DNA of 64,000 nt from an uncultured Bacteroides sp. (GTDB lineage Bacteria > Bacteroidota > Bacteroidia > Bacteroidales > Bacteroidaceae), in the NCBI GenBank assembly GCA_937890825.1, contig CALADS010000079.1, positions 62,001 to 126,000 of the forward strand. Direction: 5' to 3'. The stretch's first letter is position 1, and each line of letters starts with the position of its first letter. A program made the translations under genes and the position numbers. Positions 17,362 through 25,175 of the stretch are shown here, piece by piece. The notes below the pieces were generated by a model. It saw only the letters and a program-made list of their open reading frames with translations, searched no databases and was not told the origin of the DNA.

Positions 17362-18666
17362 ATGAAAAAGATAGCATTTTTACTTTTGTTATTGGGTGGT
17401 CTGCCCTTCATGTTGGCGGCGCAGAGCGTTGACGATGACCTTTATTACGTTCCCTCCAAGCGGAAAGTGGTGAAGAAAGAAGAGGTTCGCAAGGAACCGG
17501 CCCGGCAGACGGTAGTAGTGGAAAGCCATGCACCGGCTACAGTGGTGGCATCCGATGATCAGACGGCCATTGTGGTACGCAGCCGCAAATCCCGCTCACG
17601 CGACGTAGATGAATATAACCGCCGTTACGATTCGAAAGATTATTCGTTCTCTCGTGAAGACCAGACGCTTTATATCGATGAGCGCGATGACGATGATTTA
17701 GACGGTGAGTGGGTCAATGGTTTTGAAGGGTCGCAAGACGACTTTGAGTATGCCACTCGCATCATCCGTTTTCGCAATCCGCGCTTTGCTGTAAGTATCG
17801 GCAGTCCGTATTACTGGGACATCGTCTACGGACTGAACTCATGGGAATGGAATGTCTATACCGACGGCTTTTATGCCTATGCCTTCCCTACCTTCAGTAA
17901 CCGTTTGTGGTGGGATTGGCGTTATGGTTCTTATGGTTGGGGCTGGGGATACCCTTCTTCCTATTATAGCTGGGGAGGCTGGTATGGGCCGAGTTGGAGT
18001 TTCAGTTGGGGCTGGCACAGTGGCTGGTGGGGACATCCACACTACCATCATCACCATTATCACCCGCATTACCATTATCATCCGCACTATCATCCGGGCG
18101 GACATTGGGGTGGCCCTTATTGGAGCGATCGCACCTATACCAATCGTCGCTCCATCAGTGCACAGCGTCCGGTCACAGGCAGTCGTATTTCAGCCGGTTC
18201 ATCTCGTCGGGGTGCCACTACTGTTACTCGCGGCAGCAGTTCGTCGCGTAGGGTAGTGGGTACGCGTTCTTCTACCTCTACTCGTAGCAGCAGCATCCGT
18301 ACCGATGCCGGTTCTTCTCGTCGCAGCACGTATACGCGTCCCAGCAGCACGCGTAGCAGTTCCAGCAGTGTACGTGTGCGCAGCAGCCGTGCAGCCGAAG
18401 GCACGCGTTCTTCTGTCAGAAGTTCCTCACGTGGTAATTCTACCTATACGCGTGGTTCCAGTTCTTCCCGCGGCGGCAGTCAGATGAATACGCGCAGCCA
18501 TTCCAGCCGTCGTTCAGAAGGCACCACACGTTCCTATAACAGCAGTCGTTCTTCATCTAGCCGGTCCAGCTATTCTTCGGGCGGAGGTTCTTATTCACGT
18601 TCCGGTTCTTACAGCGGTGGTGGAGGCTCTACTCGTTCCAGCCGTAGCAGTTCACGTGGCAGATGA
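17362..18666 (+). CDS. Secreted low-complexity protein, Trp/Tyr/Gly-, His- and Ser/Arg-rich
   Basis: 434-residue protein of unknown function. A signal peptide (MKKIAFLLLLLGG to MLAAQS) is followed by a charged segment with a basic VVKKEEVRKEP patch. A central part (about 120-245) is very rich in Trp, Tyr and Gly (SWGWHSGWWG) and holds a His/Tyr/Pro run of alternating HPH, YHYH and HYH units. The last 180 residues are almost entirely Ser, Arg, Thr and Gly in SSRR, RSSS and TRSS repeats. The His block could bind metal, and the Arg-rich tail could bind nucleic acid or acidic polymers; both are inference. An in-frame ATG at 17353 is an alternative start. Possibly co-transcribed with the downstream porin (31-base gap). 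Confidence 0.8.
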   Translation: MKKIAFLLLLLGGLPFMLAAQSVDDDLYYVPSKRKVVKKEEVRKEPARQTVVVESHAPATVVASDDQTAIVVRSRKSRSRDVDEYNRRYDSKDYSFSREDQTLYIDERDDDDLDGEWVNGFEGSQDDFEYATRIIRFRNPRFAVSIGSPYYWDIVYGLNSWEWNVYTDGFYAYAFPTFSNRLWWDWRYGSYGWGWGYPSSYYSWGGWYGPSWSFSWGWHSGWWGHPHYHHHHYHPHYHYHPHYHPGGHWGGPYWSDRTYTNRRSISAQRPVTGSRISAGSSRRGATTVTRGSSSSRRVVGTRSSTSTRSSSIRTDAGSSRRSTYTRPSSTRSSSSSVRVRSSRAAEGTRSSVRSSSRGNSTYTRGSSSSRGGSQMNTRSHSSRRSEGTTRSYNSSRSSSSRSSYSSGGGSYSRSGSYSGGGGSTRSSRSSSRGR

Positions 18667-18697
18667 TTGGATTAAATCATTCATAAAAACTTGAATT

Positions 18698-20371
18698 ATG
18701 AGACGAAAAATGATGATAGCAACCCTGGCTTTCCTGTCGGCTATGGGTATGCGTGCACAGACCATATACGATGGTGTGGGTCTGACAGACAGAGATTTGA
18801 ACGGTACAGCCCGCTTTGTGGGGATGGGGGGAGCTATGGGAGCTCTCGGAGGCGATCTTTCTACCATCGGAGTGAATCCGGCTGGTCTGGGGATATTTCG
18901 CAGCTACGAGGCAGCCGTTTCATTTGGCCTTTCTTCGTATGGCAACGAGGCTAAGTATGCCGGCAAGGAATTTACCTCCGACAAGTTCCGTGGCGATTTC
19001 AACAGTGCCGGTGTGGTGATAGCTACCAAGATAGGCAATACCACTCCTCTGCGTTATGTGAATTTCGGTATTAATTATCAGCGGGTAAAGTCGTTCCACC
19101 GGGATATACAGATGAACGGAGAATTGAACGGTTTCACGCAGACCTCCCTGATGGCTAATCAGGCAGCCGGTATTCATAATTGGAAAAATTCATATACCAA
19201 TCCCGAAATAGGCTGGCTCTCTGCCTTGGCTTACGACGGCTATCTGATTACCGACCTCATTTCTCAGCCCGATTTGGACAAACTCTTGCAAGCCAATCCG
19301 AATTTCAACAATTACAAGCCCTATATGGATGGCAATAAGCAAGTAACCAATCTGAAAGGCGACAAGATGTATTACACACCGGGTGATTATGTAGGTATGT
19401 ATAGCGGCGGGTTTGCCGACTTTCGTTCGCAGGAGCGGGGTGGGATAGACCGCTTCGACTTCAACGTGGCTTTCAATCTCAGTGATCGTGTCTATCTGGG
19501 TATGACTATCGGTGCCTATACTGTGGATTATGACAAGTATTCCTATTACAGTGAAAACTTTGGATTGGGCGAAGGCTACGACCTGCAGACGTGGAGTTCG
19601 GTGGAAGGAAGTGGTTTCGATTTAAAGTTTGGTACCATTATCCGTCCGTTCGAATATTCTCCGCTTCGCATTGGTTTGGCAGTGCATACGCCTACTTTTT
19701 TCAACCTGGACTACAAGACCGAAGCCATGTTGCAGTCTGACGTGCTGAATGATTTGAGCATAAAGAATGAAATGGATATACCTGGGGGAGAAATCGGCAG
19801 CTACAGTGTAAATACCTACGACCAGGTGGGCGAGATGGTACGTGAATTTAAATTTCAGACTCCCTGGACCTACAATGTCAGCCTGGGATATACGGTTGAT
19901 CAGTTCTTGGCTTTGGGAGCCGAATATGAATACAAGGATTACTCTTCGATGAAATTCAAGGATGTTGACGGCTATTCCGATGCCTTCGGACACGAGAATT
20001 CTACAACAGATTACTTGAAAGGAGTGCATACCTTGCGTTTGGGAATGGAATATAAAGTGATTCCGCAGTTTGCCTTCCGGCTGGGATATAATTACAGTAC
20101 ATCCGCTTTCGAGAACGGTGCTTTTAAAGACCTTCCTATCAATTCCATTCAGACGGACACTGATTTTTCAAACTCAGAATCTCTGAGCAACTATACGTTG
20201 GGTGTGGGTTATCGTGGTAAGCGTGTCTATGCAGACTTAGCTTATAAGTATTCTTCTTATAAATCAGACTTTTATCCGTTTGATATGTTTGATGGTGAAG
20301 CGCTTCAGCAAGCCACCAAGATGACCGATACCCGCAGTCAGGTGTTGTTCACGTTGGGCTTCCGCTTCTGA
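18698..20371 (+). CDS. OmpP1/FadL-like outer-membrane transporter
   Basis: Predicted 14-strand-type outer-membrane barrel for hydrophobic compounds, 557 residues. The signal peptide ends near GMRAQ. The mature N terminus has GTARFVGMGGAMGALGGD and STIGVNPAGLG, the NPAG motif seen in FadL-type proteins, followed by alternating amphipathic strands and a C terminus TRSQVLFTLGFRF ending in Phe. Such proteins in Bacteroidetes are often called hemin receptor-like, but heme binding is not shown here. It follows the low-complexity secreted protein with a short gap. Confidence 0.85.
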   Translation: MRRKMMIATLAFLSAMGMRAQTIYDGVGLTDRDLNGTARFVGMGGAMGALGGDLSTIGVNPAGLGIFRSYEAAVSFGLSSYGNEAKYAGKEFTSDKFRGDFNSAGVVIATKIGNTTPLRYVNFGINYQRVKSFHRDIQMNGELNGFTQTSLMANQAAGIHNWKNSYTNPEIGWLSALAYDGYLITDLISQPDLDKLLQANPNFNNYKPYMDGNKQVTNLKGDKMYYTPGDYVGMYSGGFADFRSQERGGIDRFDFNVAFNLSDRVYLGMTIGAYTVDYDKYSYYSENFGLGEGYDLQTWSSVEGSGFDLKFGTIIRPFEYSPLRIGLAVHTPTFFNLDYKTEAMLQSDVLNDLSIKNEMDIPGGEIGSYSVNTYDQVGEMVREFKFQTPWTYNVSLGYTVDQFLALGAEYEYKDYSSMKFKDVDGYSDAFGHENSTTDYLKGVHTLRLGMEYKVIPQFAFRLGYNYSTSAFENGAFKDLPINSIQTDTDFSNSESLSNYTLGVGYRGKRVYADLAYKYSSYKSDFYPFDMFDGEALQQATKMTDTRSQVLFTLGFRF

Positions 20372-20512
20372 CAGGTTGTTCAAGAAGCAGTTTGAATTGT
20401 GTTCAGAGCGTGTTGCATTTACGATAGCTGATTGATGAAAAGCTATCCTACCTCTTTAAGAAGAAGATAGAAGTTGCCTGTTAGGTAATACCAATCGGCT
20501 AACGAAGACATA

Positions 20513-20551
20513 AAAAAAACTGGAGAATCCAATGGACTCTCCAGTTTTTTT
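20513..20551. terminator. Bidirectional terminator between convergent genes
   Basis: AAAAAAACTGGAGA (20513-20526) and TCTCCAGTTTTTTT (20538-20551) form a perfect stem with an 11-base loop; T-runs are present on both strands. It serves the FadL-like gene and the rubrerythrin gene. Confidence 0.9.
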
Positions 20552-20568
20552 ATGATAGGTGGAAGGAA

Positions 20569-21126
20569 TTACTTCTTGAAGTAACGGTTGTACAGACCTT
20601 CGAAGCCTTTACCGTGACGAGCTTCGTCCTTGCACATTTCGTGAACTGTATCGTGGATAGCATCCAAGTTCAGTTGCTTAGCACGAGTAGCGATGCGCTT
20701 CTTGTCTTCGCAAGCACCAGCTTCAGCGTTCATTCTCTTTTCCAGGTTAGTTTTTGTATCCCATACGCAGTCGCCCAGCAGTTCTGCGAACTTAGAAGCG
20801 TGTTCTGCTTCTTCCCAAGCGTAACGCTTGAAAGCTTCAGCGATTTCAGGATAGCCTTCGCGGTCTGCCTGACGGCTCATAGCCAAGTACATACCAACTT
20901 CTGTACATTCACCCATGAAGTGGTTGTTCAGGTCCTTGATCATTTCATCGTCGCAACCTTTAGCTACGCCTACTACGTGTTCGTCAACGAATACCAGTGC
21001 ACCACCTTCTGCAGCTTCTTCTACTTCAACAAACTTGCTGGCAGGAGCTTTACACAACGGACACTTTTCAGGAGCTGCATCACCTTCATGAACGTAACCA
21101 CATACTGTACATCTAAACTTTTTCAT
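20569..21126 (-). CDS. Reverse rubrerythrin (NADH peroxidase type)
   Basis: Non-heme iron peroxidase that removes hydrogen peroxide in anaerobes. The 185-residue product has a rubredoxin domain first (CTVCGYVHEG and CPLCKAP, four Cys ligands to one iron). The ferritin-like di-iron domain comes second, with EVGMYLAMSRQADREG, EEAEHASKFAELLG and DEARHGKGFEGL supplying Glu/His ligands. Classical rubrerythrin has the opposite order, so this is the reverse type. It lies 75 bases downstream of a PerR-like regulator gene on the same strand, and co-transcription with that peroxide sensor fits the proposed role. Confidence 0.93.
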   Translation of the reverse strand: MKKFRCTVCGYVHEGDAAPEKCPLCKAPASKFVEVEEAAEGGALVFVDEHVVGVAKGCDDEMIKDLNNHFMGECTEVGMYLAMSRQADREGYPEIAEAFKRYAWEEAEHASKFAELLGDCVWDTKTNLEKRMNAEAGACEDKKRIATRAKQLNLDAIHDTVHEMCKDEARHGKGFEGLYNRYFKK

Positions 21127-21201
21127 TTTCTTTCAGATTTTAAATTATTACTTGAATTAGTTATTTCTTTGGAGTCTTTATTATATAGTAAACACTCTAT
21201 C

Positions 21202-21636
21202 TTACATATTGTTCGCTTTCTCCGTTTTTTCCTCCTGCTGGCAGTGCTGGCAGATTCCTTTATAATAATAATGAATCTCTTGCACCTGATGCCCACTAAA
21301 TTCAGTAGCTTCTGGCAGCGATGGAGCTTCTTTCGGAAAGATATCGTAGATGCAACCACACTGTTTGCACAAGAAATGGCTGTGCGGGTCGGTGTTGGCA
21401 TCGTAGCAGGTATTCCGCTCATCAATGGTCAGTGTCAGTGCTGCCCCTTCTTCACTCAACAGTTTCAGCGTGTTATATACTGTTGTTTTCGATAGGGTAG
21501 GCATACCCGGCGATAAAGCCGTATATATTTCATCCACTGTGGGGTGCGTAAGGTGTTCCATCAAGTATTGCATGATGGCAATCCGTTGCACGGAAGGCTT
21601 GATGTGGTGGTATTGTAATCTGCTTACTGCATCCAT
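21202..21636 (-). CDS. Fur-family regulator, PerR-like
   Basis: 144-residue metal-dependent repressor. The N-terminal winged helix (HHIKPSVQRIAIMQYL, HPTVDEIYTAL, LSKTTVYNTLKLL) is followed by a dimerisation domain with the HSHFLCKQCGCI and GICQHCQQE CXXC pairs that hold structural zinc in Fur proteins. PerR identity is inferred from the linked peroxidase gene and a PerR-box-like palindrome in its own leader, not from a diagnostic residue. Probably autoregulated. It lies just beyond the terminator that ends the large SusCD operon. Confidence 0.9.
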   Translation of the reverse strand: MDAVSRLQYHHIKPSVQRIAIMQYLMEHLTHPTVDEIYTALSPGMPTLSKTTVYNTLKLLSEEGAALTLTIDERNTCYDANTDPHSHFLCKQCGCIYDIFPKEAPSLPEATEFSGHQVQEIHYYYKGICQHCQQEEKTEKANNM

Positions 21637-21657
21637 AATTGTTCTCGTTTTACAAAG

Positions 21658-21672
21658 TTGTAATTATTACAA
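21658..21672. promoter_or_regulatory. PerR/Fur-type operator
   Basis: Perfect 7-1-7 palindrome TTGTAATTATTACAA, close to the PerR box (TTATAATNATTATAA). It lies between the promoter and the start codon of the Fur-family gene, just after the expected transcription start, a position suited to autorepression. Confidence 0.8.
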
Positions 21673-21686
21673 TCTTGTTTCGCTTG

Positions 21687-21717
21687 CAAAGATAGATATA
21701 CTTTTCAAATTACCAAA
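21687..21717 (-). promoter_or_regulatory. Promoter of the PerR-like and rubrerythrin genes
   Basis: On the minus strand TTTG (21714-21717), 19 bp, TATCTTTG (21687-21694): an exact Bacteroides-type promoter. Confidence 0.85.
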
Positions 21718-21726
21718 ACATCTGGC

Positions 21727-21770
21727 AAAAAAAATAGAGAAGAGTGCTATAAAACACATCTTCTCTATTT
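21727..21770 (-). terminator. Terminator of the nine-gene SusCD-protease operon
   Basis: Minus-strand AAATAGAGAAGA stem with TCTTCTCTATTT and an inner GTG/CAC, followed by a T-run (A residues 21727-21734). It lies 27 bases beyond the last gene of the operon and directly before the fur-like promoter. No comparable terminator is seen between the nine genes upstream. Confidence 0.85.
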
Positions 21771-21796
21771 AATAGGGTATAAATCAGTGGATATTC

Positions 21797-22264
21797 TTAT
21801 TCTCCTATTTCATCCAGAATATCAGAAGGTACGCCCGGGCATCTTTCAAATTTCTGAATGTCATCCGGATTCTCTTTACCAGTCCAGGTCATGGTACCTG
21901 TAGTAAGCAGGTCGGTTACGATGTATGAATCATTCCAAGAGCCATTTCCGAAGTCATATCTGCCGCTGATTACGTAGCCGTAGCGAGTGTCCTTCGTCAC
22001 GTTGAATTTGCCTGTTTTCAGGTCAGCATACATGCTGTCGAATTTTTGGTACATTTTAAAGGTCTTGTCTCGTCTGCTGAAGGTAATGTAGCAGTAGCTG
22101 CCTTCTGCCAGCGCTGCTCCGTTCCATTCTGTCAGTTTCCATGTGCCATCCAGGTTGGCGGGAGTTACTTCCAGGGTAGTCAGTACCTCATCGTCGTCGT
22201 CGCTGCAGGCAGCGAAGCTGAAGAGCATCAAGAAAAGAGCCATCATTCTAAAAAGGGTTTTCAT
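21797..22264 (-). CDS. Lipocalin-like surface lipoprotein
   Basis: 155-residue predicted lipoprotein. Signal peptide with lipobox SFAAC (Cys20), followed at once by SDDDDE, the acidic run that acts as a surface-export signal in Bacteroides lipoproteins. The mature part begins LDGTWKLTEWNG, the typical opening strand of lipocalin-like domains in this phylum, and continues as a single small beta-rich domain with YCYITFSRRDKTFKMY and GYVISGRYDFG. Ligand unknown. Last gene of the operon, 14 bases after the DUF1573 gene. Confidence 0.8.
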   Translation of the reverse strand: MKTLFRMMALFLMLFSFAACSDDDDEVLTTLEVTPANLDGTWKLTEWNGAALAEGSYCYITFSRRDKTFKMYQKFDSMYADLKTGKFNVTKDTRYGYVISGRYDFGNGSWNDSYIVTDLLTTGTMTWTGKENPDDIQKFERCPGVPSDILDEIGE

Positions 22265-22278
22265 ATCTCTTTTATTTT

Positions 22279-23091
22279 TTATCTTTTGATTAGTACTTTA
22301 ATTGTTCTTTCCGATGGTTTACCGTTTACTCCGTCTAGAATGATAGACAAAGTCTTTTCGTCGGTATCCAGCAGCGTTATTTTTTCTGGTTCAAGTGAGA
22401 TGACCAGATCTCCTTCCTGTCCGGGTTGTATAACCTCGGGCTCTGTGTGTAATGTCAGTCCGGCAGGCAATAGCATGGCTTTCAGTTTCAGAGGTTGCTC
22501 GCCGCTGTTGGCGCATGCTATGCGTTGCTTCTTTGTTTTTTCACTCAGCTGAAATTCCACTTGCTTTCGTGTCAGTCGCAGGTGTCCCATGCTTTGCGGC
22601 AGGTGACTCCATTCGTCGCCAGCTTTTACATAGCCTGTCAATGACAGCCGCGCCACAGGAGATTGATTGGACAGATTGGTATATACCAATGCTTCTGCAT
22701 CCACTGTTCCGGGGCGGTTTTTGGGATGAAACGTCAGTTCTATCCTGCTTTCTTCCTGCGGGGCCAGTGGCTTTTTACTGAATACTGCTCCTGTGCACCC
22801 GCAACTGGTAGTTACCTTGGTCAGGGTCAGGGGTTGCTGGCTGACGTTGCGAAAGCGGAAACTTACCGTGCGGGGCTGGTCCTCTTCATTCAGTGTACCT
22901 ACCGAAAGCCGGCAGGTATCAAACTGCAAGAGGCGGTTGCCATCTTGCATGAGGGCAGGATGCACTTTGGCTTCGATTTCCTCGCGTGTCATGAGTTTCC
23001 ATTCCTGCGCATGGAGCGCAGGAAGGAAACCTGTCAGTAAGCCTGTCAGGGGAATCAGTTTTATCAGTTTTTGCAACTTCATCTCACTCAC
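22279..23091 (-). CDS. DUF1573 family periplasmic protein
   Basis: 270-residue protein with a type I signal peptide (ends near PALHAQ) and no lipobox. Residues about 50-145 form the DUF1573 immunoglobulin-like domain, with the hallmark TTSCGCTGAVFSKKPL and downstream LAPQEESRIELTFHPKNRPG. A second beta-sandwich domain follows. DUF1573 proteins are abundant in Bacteroidetes envelopes, but their activity is not established. Here it lies 12 bases after the subtilisin-like protease and 14 bases before the lipocalin-like lipoprotein, so it probably serves the same surface machinery. Confidence 0.85.
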   Translation of the reverse strand: MSEMKLQKLIKLIPLTGLLTGFLPALHAQEWKLMTREEIEAKVHPALMQDGNRLLQFDTCRLSVGTLNEEDQPRTVSFRFRNVSQQPLTLTKVTTSCGCTGAVFSKKPLAPQEESRIELTFHPKNRPGTVDAEALVYTNLSNQSPVARLSLTGYVKAGDEWSHLPQSMGHLRLTRKQVEFQLSEKTKKQRIACANSGEQPLKLKAMLLPAGLTLHTEPEVIQPGQEGDLVISLEPEKITLLDTDEKTLSIILDGVNGKPSERTIKVLIKR

Positions 23092-23102
23092 TTACTATAC
23101 GA

Positions 23103-25160
23103 TTATAACCAACCGTTGTTACCGGCATTCTTACGAACTGTAATCGTAATGGTTTGTGTATGGTTACCAGCTTGGATGGTAGCTGTAGTGCTGCCATCGG
23201 CCACACCTGTTACAGTCAGGATGCTGCCCTGTATGTGGGTAGTGGCTACGCTTTCATTGGCTCCAGAGCAGCTGTACGTCCATCCTGCTTCAGCCTTGAA
23301 GTAGCGCGAAAGGTCGATAGAGGCTTCCTTGCCGGTAGCCACGTATACGTTGGGAACCTTCATGTCTACTCCCTTGTTGCTGATAGCACCGATCAAGGCC
23401 GTTGCATCTACCAGTTTACCCATTTTACCCTTCCGGGAGATGAGCTCCATCCGAGTAGCCGAAGCACCGAATGTGCTGTGGTTGTAGTAATATACCTTTT
23501 CCACTTTTTCGTCGTAGTGGTTATAGAACTCACTGTTGGCTGTTTGTATCATCAGCTCCTTGAATTCAGCTGCCTTGAAGTGGCGGCGTTCCTTCACTGC
23601 ATACGACAATCCCAATGCTGCTACACCCGATACGTGCGGACAGGCCATTGAAGTACCTTCCATATATGCATAGGCAGGCTGGCCGTTCTTGATGGCTGTA
23701 GAGAGAATCAGACCTTGTGTATCTCCTTCCCAGTTTGTGAGGTCGTCTGCTTTACCCGGAGTACCGTAATAGTCACCGTCGCCACCCGGTGCACAGAGGG
23801 TGATTTCTGCACCGTAGTTGGTATAGCTCGACGGAGTAAAGTCGGCTGCGATGGCACTTACCGAAATACATTTGGAATATCCAGCCGGGAATGAAGAAGA
23901 AGGAGCATATTCGTTACCCGATGCGAAGATGGCCAGACCGCCGTCTATCACGCCGTTGGGCGAACCTGCGTTGTGGATGAAATAATCCAGAGCTTCTTTT
24001 TCCAATGGATATTGGTTTTCCCAGTCTTGTTCGTTTTTCGGTCCGGGTACATATCCCAGTGCTTCGTTAGCGTCGGGTGAGTTGTAACCCCAGCTACATT
24101 GCAGGATAACCGCACCGTTGTCGGCAGCATATTTGATGGCTTTGGCTTCTGCTGCCAGGGTAGCTCCATACTGGCCGTCGAACAATTGGCAAGTCATGAT
24201 CTTCACACCGCTGTTCTCGGTACCGTCGCCGCCGGCGATACCGCTTACACCTGTTCCGTTACCGTTTACTGCAGCGATGGTACCTGCTACGTGTGTGCCG
24301 TGACCGGTATCTTCTGCCGATGTCCAGCTGATAACGCCCGTGTTCTTTACGAAGTTATAACCATAGCGGTCGCCCTTGTAGCCGTTGCCATCTTTGTCTT
24401 CCGTAGAACCGATTTCTTCCGATTCATTGGTCCACATGTTGGCTTTCAGGTCGGGGTGGCTCCACATAACGCCTTCATCGAGCACTGCTACGATGATAGA
24501 AGGGTCGCCCTTGCAGGATTTCCAAGCTTCTACGCAGTTCACATCGGAACCGGCGATGGCTTCGGCGCGGCCTTCTTTTACGAAGGCGTAGCTACCTTTG
24601 TTTTGGTAGTGCCATTGGTGTTTCAGACCCGGATCGTTGAATGCCAGTCCTTCATCTGTACGTGTCACGTATTGCAAGTCGTTAGCCGAAAGATACAGCG
24701 GTTTCTTTTTCGGGTCGTAGGCGCGCTGAATGGTGGGGTTGCTCTGAATCTTGGAGATTTCACCCAACTTTCTCAGCTGACGGGCAGCTTCCTTCAAGTC
24801 GGTGTTTTTATCAAAGCGTACGATGTACCACAGGTGCATACCGGCTTCACGGGTGCGAGCTTCTGTTTTCGGGTCTACCGGGAACACTCTTTCAAAGTGA
24901 TAAGCACCCAGAATGCTGAGTACCTCGTCGGTAGAAGGAATACCCGAACGGGTAGATACCCCGCCAGCGCGTGTCAGCGTCTGGTCCAGGATATCACTCA
25001 TTTCAGGGACGAACTTGATGAGCAGTTCGCCGTCTGCTGCTCCCATCGGGATTTCTATTTCAGGAACCTGTGAGGTGGCATTATCAGCCACCCAATCGTT
25101 GTCCTGGCAAGAAACCGCCGTCAGGGCGCATGCAAGTGCATAAATATATACTTTCTTCAT
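23103..25160 (-). CDS. Subtilisin-family (S8) serine protease lipoprotein
   Basis: 685-residue protease predicted to be lipid-anchored (lipobox TAVSC, Cys18). Residues about 40-148 look like an inhibitor-type prodomain (GELLIKF, YHFERVFPV, LWYIVRFD). The S8 catalytic domain has Asp228 (VLDEGV), His287 (GHGTHVAG), the oxyanion Asn416 (FASGNE) and Ser504 (EGTSMACPHVSG), so the catalytic machinery is complete. The final 85 residues form a bacterial Ig-like domain. Encoded in one operon with SusC/SusD and LRR lipoproteins, where a glycoside hydrolase would be usual. This suggests that a protein or peptide, rather than a glycan, is the target. Confidence 0.93.
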   Translation of the reverse strand: MKKVYIYALACALTAVSCQDNDWVADNATSQVPEIEIPMGAADGELLIKFVPEMSDILDQTLTRAGGVSTRSGIPSTDEVLSILGAYHFERVFPVDPKTEARTREAGMHLWYIVRFDKNTDLKEAARQLRKLGEISKIQSNPTIQRAYDPKKKPLYLSANDLQYVTRTDEGLAFNDPGLKHQWHYQNKGSYAFVKEGRAEAIAGSDVNCVEAWKSCKGDPSIIVAVLDEGVMWSHPDLKANMWTNESEEIGSTEDKDGNGYKGDRYGYNFVKNTGVISWTSAEDTGHGTHVAGTIAAVNGNGTGVSGIAGGDGTENSGVKIMTCQLFDGQYGATLAAEAKAIKYAADNGAVILQCSWGYNSPDANEALGYVPGPKNEQDWENQYPLEKEALDYFIHNAGSPNGVIDGGLAIFASGNEYAPSSSFPAGYSKCISVSAIAADFTPSSYTNYGAEITLCAPGGDGDYYGTPGKADDLTNWEGDTQGLILSTAIKNGQPAYAYMEGTSMACPHVSGVAALGLSYAVKERRHFKAAEFKELMIQTANSEFYNHYDEKVEKVYYYNHSTFGASATRMELISRKGKMGKLVDATALIGAISNKGVDMKVPNVYVATGKEASIDLSRYFKAEAGWTYSCSGANESVATTHIQGSILTVTGVADGSTTATIQAGNHTQTITITVRKNAGNNGWL

Positions 25161-25175
25161 AGGTTATTTCTTTTG

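Noticed and set aside
24099..25073. 324-residue open frame antisense to the subtilisin-like protease
   Set aside because: The opposite strand carries a full catalytic S8 domain; the antisense frame is a codon-usage shadow with no recognisable motif.
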